Source of the DNA: an uncultured Oscillospiraceae bacterium
GTDB lineage: Bacteria > Bacillota > Clostridia > Oscillospirales > Oscillospiraceae
Length of the DNA stretch: 64,000 nucleotides
Direction of reading: 5' to 3'
Assembly: GCA_947626265.1 (NCBI GenBank)
Contig: CANQRM010000002.1
Coordinates: 1 to 64,000 of the forward strand
The notes below the pieces were generated by a model. The model did not search any database, was not told the origin of the DNA, and saw only the letters and a program-made list of their open reading frames with translations. Positions 16,461 to 24,999 of this stretch are shown here, piece by piece (the stretch's first letter is position 1; each line of letters begins with the position of its first letter). The position numbers were made by a program, and so were the translations under genes.

Positions 16461-17227
16461 TATTCGATGTACGGGCATTTGAGCCAGTGGGTCCAGGTCC
16501 GGTCCGCCACCCGGGTCTTTACCACGCCCCCGGCGTGGGAGATGGCCTCGATGGCCCAGCCGCCGCCGATGTACACGCCGATGTGGCCGTTCTCCGAGTA
16601 GACCAGCAGGCCCGGCACTTCCGGGAGCGTGTCGATGGGCCCCTTTTCCACGGCGTTGTCGTAAAAGCCCTGGGTGCCCCAGTCGGGCATGTCCCCGGCG
16701 TTGTACTCCACGCCTACGTTCGGCTCATACCAGCTGTAGCCTTTGATGAGCCCGGCGCAGTCCACCACCCGCCGGCCCATCCATTTTTCCCGGATGATGT
16801 CTTCGTATTCGGCCACGTCGTCGCCATACTGCTCCAGCTTGTAGGCCAAAAAGTCCTCCGACAGCACCGTGCCGAAGGTGCCCCAGACATAGCCCCACTG
16901 GTTGTCCCAGGCCATCTCGGCCCAGGCCACCAGGTCCGCGGCGGTCTTCTTCTCCGGGGTGGCGAAGATGCTGTCGTCGATGGTGTTGGAGCTGTGCTCG
17001 CCCCACTCCACGTGCACGTACTCCCCCGGCTTCCACTCGAACATGTCCGGCGGGATGGGGGTGGGCTCCGGCGTGATCGTGGGCTCCGGCGGCGGGAGCT
17101 TTTCCGCCTCTTCCCTGCCGCTGTTCACCCATATGATGGAACCCACCGCCGCCAGCAGGAGCACCAGCCCCGCCAGCAGGAATGGGCCGTAATTCGCCTT
17201 TCTTCCCGCCCTGCGGTGTGCGGCCAT
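16457..17227 (-). CDS. Membrane-anchored NlpC/P60-type hydrolase
   Basis: A 256-residue protein with a basic N terminus, one membrane helix (about 16-35), a Pro-rich stalk (PPPEPTITPEPTPIPP) and a C-terminal NlpC/P60-like cysteine peptidase domain. The catalytic Cys lies in VVDCAGLIKGYSWYE, and the His is probably in NGHIGVYIGGGWAIEA. Such enzymes cut peptidoglycan stem peptides outside the cell. An ATG with GGGAGG upstream starts the gene and a hairpin terminator ends it, so it is a single transcription unit. Confidence 0.82.
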   Translation of the reverse strand: MAAHRRAGRKANYGPFLLAGLVLLLAAVGSIIWVNSGREEAEKLPPPEPTITPEPTPIPPDMFEWKPGEYVHVEWGEHSSNTIDDSIFATPEKKTAADLVAWAEMAWDNQWGYVWGTFGTVLSEDFLAYKLEQYGDDVAEYEDIIREKWMGRRVVDCAGLIKGYSWYEPNVGVEYNAGDMPDWGTQGFYDNAVEKGPIDTLPEVPGLLVYSENGHIGVYIGGGWAIEAISHAGGVVKTRVADRTWTHWLKCPYIEY

Positions 17228-17253
17228 GTCACCGCCTCCCTTCGTCCATGCCT

Positions 17254-17281
17254 ATCATATCATAAAAGCGGTGATGCGCAA
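17254..17281 (-). promoter_or_regulatory. Promoter of the NlpC/P60 gene
   Basis: Minus-strand TTGCGC (17276-17281), 16-base spacer, TATGAT (17254-17259), about 25 bases before the start codon. Confidence 0.55.
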
Positions 17282-17314
17282 GACGGTTTTTCTTAAGATT
17301 CCCTTAATTCGATT

Positions 17315-19222
17315 TTACAGTTCCTGCCAAATTTCGGCCGATTGCATATCTTTGGGACTTTTGCGGATAATAAATCCTGCGAGACAAAAGACTGACAGGA
17401 GGATAAAGATGAAAGCAACTGGGATCGTGCGCCGTATCGACGACCTGGGGCGCGTTGTCATCCCCAAGGAGATCCGCCGCACCATGCGCATCCGCGAGGG
17501 CGACCTGACACTGATAATATTGACACCGCAGACCTTGTCCGCATGTCCTTTGGACGATTGGACGACCCGGGTCTGTAAGCTATCCGCGGTGCCGGACTTA
17601 AAATTTGCCGCGTCCTCCCCTGGGAGCATCCCTGTGCGCAGAATGCTGTCCACATCTGCCTTCAGCTCCACGTCTATGTGGTCCTCGTAAACGGTGATAC
17701 GCTCCACGATGAGGGCCAGGTCGTTCTTGTCCAGCTTTGGCTTGTGGAGGATGTCGTCGAAGATGTCCATGGCCGTCCTGGCCGCCCGATTCACCCGGAT
17801 GATGGTGTTGCGCCGGTCCGCGCTCATCTCGATCTGTGTTGTGATGGCCTCGATACGGCGGAGCAGGTCCGTCTCCATCTCGTCGTAGGTCTCCTCCAGC
17901 AGCGCCTCATTCTCCGGGTGCTTCATGATGTCCCGTATCCGCTGGCGCTTGGTGGCCTTCAGCTCCTCCTGGAGCTGTTCCCGGACCTTCTCCAGATTCT
18001 CCATGGCCGTCTCCACCCGGGATACGTCATGCTCCTCGTTCTTCAGGTCCGCGTTCAGCCGGGCCAGCATGGCGTCGGAGCTGTCCATCACCTTCTGGAT
18101 GTAGATCTTCAGTACTTCGTCCAGCTTATCTCCCCGGATGTGGTGGCTGGTGCAGCCCTTCAGGCCCCGGCGGTGATAGAGCCCGCAGCGGTAGGCCTCC
18201 TTGAGTTTGGGATTGCTCATGGCGAACATGGGGCTGCCGCAGTCCCCGCAGAAGAGGAAACCGGAGTACATATTGTCGTACTTCTTATTGCCCCGGTAGC
18301 AGTTGGTGGAGCGGCGCTGCCGGGCTTCCCGGGCCGCGGCGAAGGTGCGGTAGTCGATGATCGCCTGATGGTGGTTTTCAAAGACCAGCTGGGCTGTTTG
18401 GTCCTGGCGCATGTCCCGGCCGTTGATGAAGCGGCGTGTGAACTTGCCCTGCCGCAGGGTGCCGATGTAGAAATCATTGTCCAGGATGGTCTGGATAGTG
18501 ATGATGCTCCACTCAGGCTTCACTTCCCGGCGGTACTCGGCCCCCTCCGCCTCCTTGCGCTCCCGCTCCGCCATCCTGGGCGTGGGTATGTGCTGGTCGG
18601 TGAGATAGTTCGCGATCTTCTTGTAGCCCCAGCCGTCCAGGTAGAGCTGGAATATCTGCCGGACCACATCCGCCTCCACCGGCACCACCTCGAAGCCTTT
18701 GCCCTTGACGATGTACCCATAGGGTGCGGCGCAGATCCATTCCCCCTCCTGCTGCCGGCGGGTGATGACCGACCGGACCTTCCGGGAGGAGTCTGTCACC
18801 GGCATCTCGTTGAGGAAGAACCGCAGGATGATGTTCTCCCACTGGTCCGACTGGGGGAAGTCGATGTTGTCGTCGATGGCGATGATCCGCGCCCCCGCGT
18901 CCCGCAGGTCCTCCAGCTCCACCAGTCCCCGGCTGGTCCGCCGGGAAAACCGGGAGAAGTCCTTGACCACCAGGATGTCGTATTGGTGGCTGAGCAGCTT
19001 GGGCCGCATGGCCTGGTAGCCCTCCCGCTGGGTGAAGGTGTACCCTGACCGGTCCCGGTCCTCATACATGGTGAGGGTGCTTCCCGGGAACCGACGTCTG
19101 ACAAAGTCCTCGATGATGGACTTCTGGTTTTCGATGGACACGTTCTCCCGCCCCATGTCCTCATCCACCGATATTCGGCAGTACCCGGCGATGTCAAAAT
19201 GTTCTATCAATGTTATCACCAA
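17315..19222 (-). CDS. Large serine recombinase (integrase of the element)
   Basis: A 635-codon frame encoding the site-specific recombinase that most likely integrates and excises this element. The resolvase domain has the nucleophile in GYCRIS (Ser about residue 18) and DRDRSGYTFTQREGYQAM. A recombinase domain follows (PYGYIVKGKGFEVV..., LDGWGYKKIANYL), then a zinc ribbon (CGDCGSPMF...YRCGLYHRRGLKGC, about 325-355) and a coiled coil. It starts at a TTG with AAAGGA upstream. The gene runs through the attL junction: about the last 61 residues are read antisense to spoVT, and the stop lies in host DNA. In the excised circle the frame would instead end 27 residues after the junction, at 57961, giving about 600 residues. 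Confidence 0.93.
   Translation of the reverse strand: MVITLIEHFDIAGYCRISVDEDMGRENVSIENQKSIIEDFVRRRFPGSTLTMYEDRDRSGYTFTQREGYQAMRPKLLSHQYDILVVKDFSRFSRRTSRGLVELEDLRDAGARIIAIDDNIDFPQSDQWENIILRFFLNEMPVTDSSRKVRSVITRRQQEGEWICAAPYGYIVKGKGFEVVPVEADVVRQIFQLYLDGWGYKKIANYLTDQHIPTPRMAERERKEAEGAEYRREVKPEWSIITIQTILDNDFYIGTLRQGKFTRRFINGRDMRQDQTAQLVFENHHQAIIDYRTFAAAREARQRRSTNCYRGNKKYDNMYSGFLFCGDCGSPMFAMSNPKLKEAYRCGLYHRRGLKGCTSHHIRGDKLDEVLKIYIQKVMDSSDAMLARLNADLKNEEHDVSRVETAMENLEKVREQLQEELKATKRQRIRDIMKHPENEALLEETYDEMETDLLRRIEAITTQIEMSADRRNTIIRVNRAARTAMDIFDDILHKPKLDKNDLALIVERITVYEDHIDVELKADVDSILRTGMLPGEDAANFKSGTADSLQTRVVQSSKGHADKVCGVNIISVRSPSRMRMVRRISLGMTTRPRSSIRRTIPVAFIFILLSVFCLAGFIIRKSPKDMQSAEIWQEL
17344..17372 (+). 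promoter_or_regulatory. Sigma-G-like forespore promoter of spoVT
   Basis: GCATA (17344-17348), 17-base spacer, GATAATA (17366-17372), close to the sigma-G pattern GNATR / CATNNTA. Bacillus spoVT is a sigma-G gene. AGGAGG follows just before the spoVT ATG at 17409. The match is by eye. Confidence 0.4.
17409..17504 (+). pseudogene. spoVT: spoVT 5' fragment, interrupted by the integrated element
   Basis: The first 32 codons (MKATGIVRRIDDLGRVVIPK, then EIRRTMRIREGD) are the AbrB-type DNA-binding head of SpoVT, the forespore transcription factor. The frame is cut inside the DNA-binding domain at 17502-17504, exactly at the attL core. The remaining 148 codons lie at 58046-58492 and join in frame to give 180 residues, the normal SpoVT length. 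In the integrated state this end reads on for about 61 unrelated codons to 17690, which would not fold as SpoVT. A sigma-G-like promoter and AGGAGG remain upstream. Confidence 0.92.
17502..17527. other. attL of the integrated element
   Basis: The core dinucleotide GA (17502-17503) ends the host half (spoVT codon 32). The element half carries the arm cactgataatattgacacc (17509-17527), which is the imperfect inverse of the arm at 58019-58037. Paired across the excised junction, the two 19-bp arms are centred on GA, as expected for an attP of a large serine recombinase. Confidence 0.88.
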
Positions 19223-19302
19223 CTTCTATCCTTTAATTTTTCTGTAATTGTATCACACCCTCTGTTCTTATGCAAGTGTATGGATGGGGCGAAACGGAAA
19301 AA

Positions 19303-19330
19303 CGGGAGGACGAATCTCATCGTCCTCCCG
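19303..19330 (-). terminator. Terminator after the AlbA_2 gene
   Basis: An 11-bp perfect stem (cgggaggacga / tcgtcctcccg) with a six-base loop, followed on the minus strand by TTTTT. It separates the AlbA_2 gene from the recombinase gene. The rest of 19223-19422 shows no gene. Confidence 0.8.
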
Positions 19331-19422
19331 CTTGGTCACTTGAGTTCAATATCCTGTCCCTTATGTGGATTTGAAAGAGACTTATTCACACGTCCTGCCC
19401 CGGTACGGTATTTTTCATGTCT

Positions 19423-20880
19423 TTAGGACTTCAGCCGGTATGTCCGGGCCTTTCTCTCGCCCTCAGCCACAATGATGTCTTCCGCTATAAGCTCCCGCAG
19501 AAGCGTTTTTACCCGCGTGCTCTTCAGTCCCAGCAGTTCGACAAAGTCAGAGCTCTTGCCGCTGGCATGGTCGGTAAGATAAGCTATAATCATATCTTTC
19601 TGTACCACTGTTTTTATCGGCGCTTTTTTATCGGCGCTTTTTATCGGCGCTTTTTTATCGGCGCTTTTTTCCAGTGCCAGGGAGAGCCTGGTCCGCTCCG
19701 GCTCGAAGGTCTCAGCGATGACGGGCTCCGGCCAGCTCTGTTCCCGCCAGACACGGAGGATATTGGGGATGCCGCTGCCCGCTCGCTCGCCGATATCAAT
19801 CAGGTTAAACATTTTGAGCATGGCGCCGTTTCGCGGATCGGACACGCCGCCGCCCTTGGCCGCGGCGATCTCGATGCGAAAGCCCCCGGGGTTCGACAAG
19901 ACGATCTCGCCCCGGCGGCGGATGATGACGAGCCCCTGCCGTCCGTAGTAATCCGCGTTCACAAGGCAGTTAGCCAGCGCCTCCCGGAGCGCTTGATGTA
20001 CGGGAGTATCGTCCACCCGCAGACCACCGTCCATTTTGAACGGCACCTTCACGTCCTGCTGCAACCGGTTATACACCCGGAAATAGAAGTCATAGACATT
20101 GCCGCTCCAGTCCCCAGAGGAGGACACAATGCGGTCTGTCCAGCGGGTAGCCGGATCATATTCCTCCCGGTAGTCCAGGAAATACTGGGGAAACTCCCGG
20201 ACGATATCGTACTCATGGCCGAACATCAGAAGACCGGCGGAGGTCGGATGCTTCTTTCCGTCCCGGCCTATGCCCACGGCGCCGGTCTTCAAGAGGAAAT
20301 CTTCGTCCTCCAAGGTCTCCCATACATGGCCAGGCCGGGAGAGCTTCATACGCTGACGGTAGCTGCGCACACTCTCATCGTCAAAGACGGAAAGGTCCAT
20401 CTCCTCCAGCACCAGCATGTCCTGGGTCCTGACCGCGGCGTCCCGGACCATGGCCTGGTATTCCTCTTTGGTGCAACGGTAGTCGCCCTCGCCATTGCGC
20501 CGGTAGGTGTTGAGGGGATTGCCATCCACATAGACAGGCCTGCAGGACCGCTCCGCCCTGGGGATGCTAATGGAGATAATGTGGTCGCCATCCACCTCGT
20601 GAATGATCACATCCTTGGAGGAGAGGATGTTGACGCTGGCCTTGTTGGGGTTATTTACCAGGTCCCAGAATTCCTTGACCAGCTTTTCCGGCTCCGGCAG
20701 ATCCACCGTATGGAGGGACTTGTCCGGCCATTCCTCCACCCCCAGCAGGATAATACCTCCTAGCGTGTTGGCGAAAGCGGAGTAGGTCTCCCATATGCTC
20801 TGGGGCAGTCCCCCTAAGGCCTTTTTCGCCTCGATTCGGTTGTTCTCCCGGTATTGCTCCAAATGCGAGAAGTCGATCAT
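19423..20880 (-). CDS. AlbA_2 (Schlafen-like) ATP-binding protein
   Basis: A 485-residue protein. Its N-terminal AlbA_2/Schlafen domain has ENNRIEAKKALGGLP and SAFANTLGGIILLGVEE (about 12-50) and the late RRNGEGDYRC box. Its middle resembles the RecG-like C-terminal ATP-binding module with HQALREALANCLVNADY, RGEIVLSNPGGF and NLIDIGERAGSGIPNI. A winged-helix-like tail ends it. Proteins of this make-up are often called RecG-like or putative DNA-binding; some act in phage defence or regulation, but a role cannot be assigned here. Residues around 405-423 contain SADKKAPIK twice, from an exact 27-bp tandem repeat. Confidence 0.8.
   Translation of the reverse strand: MIDFSHLEQYRENNRIEAKKALGGLPQSIWETYSAFANTLGGIILLGVEEWPDKSLHTVDLPEPEKLVKEFWDLVNNPNKASVNILSSKDVIIHEVDGDHIISISIPRAERSCRPVYVDGNPLNTYRRNGEGDYRCTKEEYQAMVRDAAVRTQDMLVLEEMDLSVFDDESVRSYRQRMKLSRPGHVWETLEDEDFLLKTGAVGIGRDGKKHPTSAGLLMFGHEYDIVREFPQYFLDYREEYDPATRWTDRIVSSSGDWSGNVYDFYFRVYNRLQQDVKVPFKMDGGLRVDDTPVHQALREALANCLVNADYYGRQGLVIIRRRGEIVLSNPGGFRIEIAAAKGGGVSDPRNGAMLKMFNLIDIGERAGSGIPNILRVWREQSWPEPVIAETFEPERTRLSLALEKSADKKAPIKSADKKAPIKTVVQKDMIIAYLTDHASGKSSDFVELLGLKSTRVKTLLRELIAEDIIVAEGERKARTYRLKS
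19611..19664. repeat. Exact 27-bp tandem repeat in the AlbA_2 gene
   Basis: Two identical 27-bp copies (19611-19637 and 19638-19664), each itself made of a 13- and a 14-base unit of tttttatcggcgc type. They encode SADKKAPIK twice in the linker before the C-terminal domain. The T-runs and repeated units make the site prone to slippage. Confidence 0.85.
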
Positions 20881-20913
20881 GGGTATGCCTCCTCTCCCGG
20901 TGCTTATGAAGTT

Positions 20914-20942
20914 ATTTTATCATCTCTGTCAGGCAAACGCAA
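20914..20942 (-). promoter_or_regulatory. Promoter of the AlbA_2 gene
   Basis: Minus-strand TTGCGT (20937-20942), 17-base spacer, TAAAAT (20914-20919). GGAGAGGAGG lies just before the start codon. I see no gene in the remainder of 20943-21104. Confidence 0.5.
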
Positions 20943-21104
20943 GGCGCAGCCAAACAAGATGAAACTCTGAGCCCTCTAATAGTTGGCAGGGAGTACGTAC
21001 TGCATAGCTATCAAGTGTATATCAAAATATTTGGTCAGTATGTTACGAAACACGGATTCGCAAAGTATAATATATTCTTGTATGTTTCCTTCGCTGAAAT
21101 AATA

Positions 21105-22211
21105 TCAAGTTTTATCCACCTTCTTCGCTTTAGGTGAATCATCCTCATAGATCTCCACCGTCATTCGCATAAATCGAATGTCACACGTGCTACCAGACTT
21201 AATCATATGTTCTGGTGCATTACTTCTTATGCACACATAATTATGAAACATCATCACCCAAAGATACTTTTTCAGAATGTATTCCCGCAGTTCTGCATCT
21301 TTAGTCCCCTGCAGACTTGATACATCTAAATCACTATATTGACCATATTCCTTAAGTTTTTCGATAATCTGATTCTTATGCTGCTCAAGCAATTTCATTT
21401 GGTCAGGGCTAGTGGCACATACTCTTTGGTAGTCTTCAGGTGATATCTCCTTTAGAACAGCAAGTAGTTGTTCAATTGTAGTTCTATCCAGCATATTATC
21501 TATGCAAGAACAGTAGAAATAGTTTAAACTCACCGTCCCATCAGACCAGGTCAAGAGAACATTGTCTCTCCAGCGTAAATAGAATTTTTCCTTTTCAACT
21601 GCTGGCATAATGGAATTGCAAAATGCAAGTTCTTCATCTGTAATATAGACGCCAGAATGTGCGCGTCGTTCAATGTCACAAGCTTTTTTTAAATCGTCTT
21701 GATCCACAAAATGAGGCTGCAAAATGTAATTCATGGCGGCTTTTCCAAAAATAATTCTTGGGTAGATCGCTGTGTTCTCTAATTCAACGACATCAATCAG
21801 GCCTTGACCAAAAACGAAATCATCATTGAACGAAAGGCTCCCAATCGTCACGCCGCCTCGGAGAAAGAGCCCATATTTCAAAATAATATTCCGCTGAATA
21901 TCAGCAACGATAGTCAAAAACGCCAAAAATCGCGGATACTCTATTTGTCCACCGCCTGTTTCCATACAAAGCAGAACATTGTCAGAGAAAACCTTTGTTC
22001 TAATAGATAACTTTCCTAATTCCCCTCCAACAATCGATGTTCTGATGCTCTGTATGTAATAATTCGTATTAGAGATCGCCTCGTATATGGTATGCAGATA
22101 CTCCATCACCTTATCAGAATGCTCGCGAAAATACTCTTTGTATCCCAGCAAGTCAAAATAGGCGATATAGTATTCTTTGAGCGGTTCTGGTCCTCTATTC
22201 TCTTGTGCCAT
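21105..22211 (-). CDS. Class III nucleotide cyclase-like protein (predicted)
   Basis: A 368-residue protein of a family usually left hypothetical. The N-terminal half has the layout of a class III cyclase fold: YYIAYFDLLGYKEYF, with a metal-ligand-like Asp20; KVFSDNVLLCM, with a second Asp (77) where cyclases have GD; and LFLRGGVTIGSL (about 116-126) in place of the usual HxG strand. A helical C-terminal half (about 200-368) has no known match. Uridylate and cytidylate cyclases of Pycsar defence share this fold, but no Pycsar effector lies beside it. AAGGAG precedes the ATG. The assignment is a motif-level inference. Confidence 0.5.
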   Translation of the reverse strand: MAQENRGPEPLKEYYIAYFDLLGYKEYFREHSDKVMEYLHTIYEAISNTNYYIQSIRTSIVGGELGKLSIRTKVFSDNVLLCMETGGGQIEYPRFLAFLTIVADIQRNIILKYGLFLRGGVTIGSLSFNDDFVFGQGLIDVVELENTAIYPRIIFGKAAMNYILQPHFVDQDDLKKACDIERRAHSGVYITDEELAFCNSIMPAVEKEKFYLRWRDNVLLTWSDGTVSLNYFYCSCIDNMLDRTTIEQLLAVLKEISPEDYQRVCATSPDQMKLLEQHKNQIIEKLKEYGQYSDLDVSSLQGTKDAELREYILKKYLWVMMFHNYVCIRSNAPEHMIKSGSTCDIRFMRMTVEIYEDDSPKAKKVDKT

Positions 22212-22375
22212 CGTAATTTTCTCCTTTTCCGTATCATCTATGTTTTAGATTGCGTCTTTCATGTTTCGTACCTATCATGACTTTCATTAACGGATAAGAA
22301 CATCATATAGAATCAGCCCAAAATAATCAAGAGAATATGTAAGACCGGGCAGGGGTATCCCGCCCGGTCCTCGGT

Positions 22376-22582
22376 TCAGCCCCGGTTGTGCCGCAGAAGG
22401 GCAAGGGTGCTGTCGTACAGCGGCTCCTGCCCGGAGCGGAACACCACCGGGGTCAGCTTTTGCCTGGCCAGCGACTGGATGATGCCGGGAAGCTCGGCCA
22501 TGCACTGATCGTTTGATTGATCTTCTTTCGTCAGCCAGATCGCCGCGATGTCATTTGCGGGACCGGTCTGAACGATCTCCAT
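22376..22582 (-). CDS. Small conserved protein of the mobilization module
   Basis: A 68-residue protein (MEIVQTGPANDIAAIWLTKE then LPGIIQSLARQKLTPVVFRSG, ending ALLRHNRG). It is preceded by GGGGGG and lies about 100 bases downstream of parB on the same strand. The alternation of strands and helices suggests a small alpha/beta fold. Similar short proteins accompany relaxase genes in clostridial elements, to my recollection; the function is unknown. A hairpin (gaccgggc / gcccggtc, 22344-22367) follows and may end the mobilization operon. Confidence 0.6.
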   Translation of the reverse strand: MEIVQTGPANDIAAIWLTKEDQSNDQCMAELPGIIQSLARQKLTPVVFRSGQEPLYDSTLALLRHNRG

Positions 22583-22678
22583 GGACAGCCCCCCTTCCTC
22601 GCATACGGTCCGTCACCGGGATTATGGCCCGGCAGGGCGGGCGATATACCGGATATGCCATGTTCGCGCCTCCGGGAT

Positions 22679-23605
22679 TCAGCGGGCGTCCCTGTCCCGC
22701 TGGCGGCGGAGATATTTGGCGTAATACTCGCAGGCCTTGACGATGAACTCCTCCCGGTGTTTGGCGTCGTAGTCCTCCGGCACCGCGCCCCGGAGCCGCT
22801 CCCAAGGCACACGCACTGCCTCCCGCTGGTTGGGCTTTTCCCGGGCCATCATCTCCACGGTCAGCTCCCGCGTCAGCCGGCCCGCCTGGCTTTCCTCTTT
22901 CAGGTGGTACGCCTGCCCCACGGAGGGGGTGCAGGCGTTGACCTCCATCGCCTCGAGCACCCAGCGCTGCTCCTCCGGTTTCAGATAGGACAGGCTCACC
23001 GCGGGCGTGAACGCGATCCGCCCCTGGTCCACCATGTCCAGCAGCTCCGGGAGGAGATAGGTGAGGCGGATGAAGCGCTGGATTTGTCGGCTACTATCAT
23101 CCCCGTTTTCTGCCATTTGGTCCCTTGACCACTTCTGGCCAACTTGGCCAGAAGTTTGTCCCTGATGATTCAAAGCTTCTAATTTCATTTTGTAGGCAAA
23201 TGCCTTCTCGCTGGGGAGGATGTGCTCCCGCTGCAAATTGGCGTCCACCATGGCGATCACCGCTTCGTCGTCGGTCATTTCCCGGACGATCACGGGCATG
23301 GTCTCCAACCCAAGGCGCCGGCACGCTTCCAGCCGCCGGTGGCCGGAGACCAGCTCATAGCCTCCCTCCTCCAGCGGCCGTGCAAGGCCCGGCGTGATGG
23401 AGCCGAACCGGCGGATGCTCTCCGTCAGCCGGTCCATCTCCTCCCCTTCCAGGTTCTTGAACGGGTGGTCTTTGAATGGGCGCAGTTCCTCCAATGGAAT
23501 GATCCGCACCCGCTCCAGCTGCCGGTCGTCCCGCTCCTCCTGGGTCGTAAACAGATCGTCCAGCGGTGTCAGCATGCTTGCCACCGATTTTTGTTGTCTG
23601 CTCAT
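22679..23605 (-). CDS. ParB/Spo0J-family partition-like protein
   Basis: A 308-residue ParB-family protein. The ParB N-terminal nuclease/CTPase-like domain shows IPLEELRPFKDHPFKN, MDRLTESIRRFGSITPGLARP and YELVSGHRRLEACRRLG. VDANLQREHILPSEKAFAYKMKLEAL and a helix-turn-helix region with LTYLLPELLDMVDQGRIAFTPAVSL follow. There is no ParA partner nearby. In integrative elements such ParB-like proteins sit with relaxase genes and may help keep the excised circle or act in transfer regulation. Its ATG overlaps the relaxase stop (ATGA). Confidence 0.88.
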   Translation of the reverse strand: MSRQQKSVASMLTPLDDLFTTQEERDDRQLERVRIIPLEELRPFKDHPFKNLEGEEMDRLTESIRRFGSITPGLARPLEEGGYELVSGHRRLEACRRLGLETMPVIVREMTDDEAVIAMVDANLQREHILPSEKAFAYKMKLEALNHQGQTSGQVGQKWSRDQMAENGDDSSRQIQRFIRLTYLLPELLDMVDQGRIAFTPAVSLSYLKPEEQRWVLEAMEVNACTPSVGQAYHLKEESQAGRLTRELTVEMMAREKPNQREAVRVPWERLRGAVPEDYDAKHREEFIVKACEYYAKYLRRQRDRDAR

Positions 23606-24999
23606 CGTACAGCCTCCCTTCTCCTGTTGCTGTTCCTGTCGTTTCGCTCCTGTCCGGGCGTCCGCCCGTGGCGCATGTCCCGCTCCACATGGAGCTGCCG
23701 CTTCATTTCCCCGCTCGCCGCCAGGATGTCCCAGGCCGTCCGGTTCTGATCGCGCAGCACCTTGATCTGGGTGGTAAGCCTGTCCCGTCTGGCCGTCAGG
23801 GCCTTCCTCTCCTCCGGGTCCGAACAGCGCCGCAGCCGGTTCCGCACCTTCTCCCGCTGGGCGGTGAGCCCGGCGACCTTTTCGCCTGTCACCTGGATGA
23901 ACGTCTCCACGTCCGGCACGGTCTTAAGCCTGTACTGGGCCAGAACCTTGATGCGCTTGGCATATACGTCCAGTTTCCGGCAGGCCTCCCGCATCTCCGG
24001 GCTCAACGGCTGCTGCTTTGGCTTGTGCCGGTCAAACACCCCCAGCAGATAACAGTAGTGATAGCAGAGCGCCATGAAGCCCGTGACCTTTTTGGCCTTT
24101 TTGAAACTGCCGTGCATCCGCATGGGCTGGGCCGGTATAGTTATCACCTTCCGCTGGGCCGGCCGGTATCTCTCCTGCTGACGGCACCGCACCTTCCCGC
24201 CTGCATCGGCCCACACCCGCTCCATCACCTGGGGGAAGTCATAATCCTCCCCAAGCCGGAACATCCGGGTGCTGCGGTCGCTGCCGATCGGGCGGATAGT
24301 GGCGTACTTCCGGTTGGGGCCCGCCTGCACGATATACCCCAGGCGCTTCATCTCATCCACGAACTCCTGCCGGCTGATGCTTACGGCAGCGGCTTCGTCG
24401 ATAGCCTCCCGCATGAGGTTGTACCGGGTGGGCAGGCCCTCCTTCTCGGCCAGATAGATGTTCCGGGGCGTTCGGTTCTGGGGTTTTTCGATGACCGTGA
24501 GACAATGCTCGGCGCAGAGCCTGTCCGACAATTCCCGGAATCGGTAATAGGCCCGCTTGTTGCAGTCGAATTTCTTTCCGTCCCAGAGGCCCACGGAGTT
24601 GACGACGAAATGGTTGTGATAGGTGCCGGTGTTGAAGTGGGTGGCCACCAGCACCTGGTAGCCGTCGCCCCACATTTGCCGGGCCAGCTCCACTCCCAGC
24701 TGATGACACAGCTCCGGCGTGACCTCGCCGGTCTTGAAACTCTGATAGGCGTGATAGGCCACGTTGCCGCCGGTCTTGCCGAAACGGCTCTGCACCGCCG
24801 CCATCTCCTCATAGGCGGTGGCGGCCTCGCAGTTCACGCCGGTGACGAACACGGCCGACTCCTCCCGGACCTTCTCCCCGTTGGCAGCGTAGTGGAGCAC
24901 CGCCTTCAGGTTTTTCAGCTCCGTCTTTTCCGGGTCTCTTGCGTAGTCCAGCACCCGGACCAGCTTATCCTTCACCGGCCATATCTTCGTCACGCCCAC
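23602..24999 (-). CDS. Relaxase/mobilization protein (MobA-like)
   Basis: A 465-residue relaxase that would nick oriT and lead single-strand transfer. The N-terminal domain has GVTKIWPVKDKLVRVLDYA, the Tyr/His-rich NVAYHAYQSFKTGEVTPE and the triad-like HFNTGTYHNHFVVNSV (HxxxxxxHNH, about 130-145), typical of the MOBP group. A Lys/Arg-rich coiled coil closes it. I take the GTG at 24999 as start since GGGGAG lies upstream; it overlaps the mobC end. The order mobC-relaxase-parB on one strand forms a mobilization operon. Confidence 0.88.
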   Translation of the reverse strand: MGVTKIWPVKDKLVRVLDYARDPEKTELKNLKAVLHYAANGEKVREESAVFVTGVNCEAATAYEEMAAVQSRFGKTGGNVAYHAYQSFKTGEVTPELCHQLGVELARQMWGDGYQVLVATHFNTGTYHNHFVVNSVGLWDGKKFDCNKRAYYRFRELSDRLCAEHCLTVIEKPQNRTPRNIYLAEKEGLPTRYNLMREAIDEAAAVSISRQEFVDEMKRLGYIVQAGPNRKYATIRPIGSDRSTRMFRLGEDYDFPQVMERVWADAGGKVRCRQQERYRPAQRKVITIPAQPMRMHGSFKKAKKVTGFMALCYHYCYLLGVFDRHKPKQQPLSPEMREACRKLDVYAKRIKVLAQYRLKTVPDVETFIQVTGEKVAGLTAQREKVRNRLRRCSDPEERKALTARRDRLTTQIKVLRDQNRTAWDILAASGEMKRQLHVERDMRHGRTPGQERNDRNSNRRREAVR

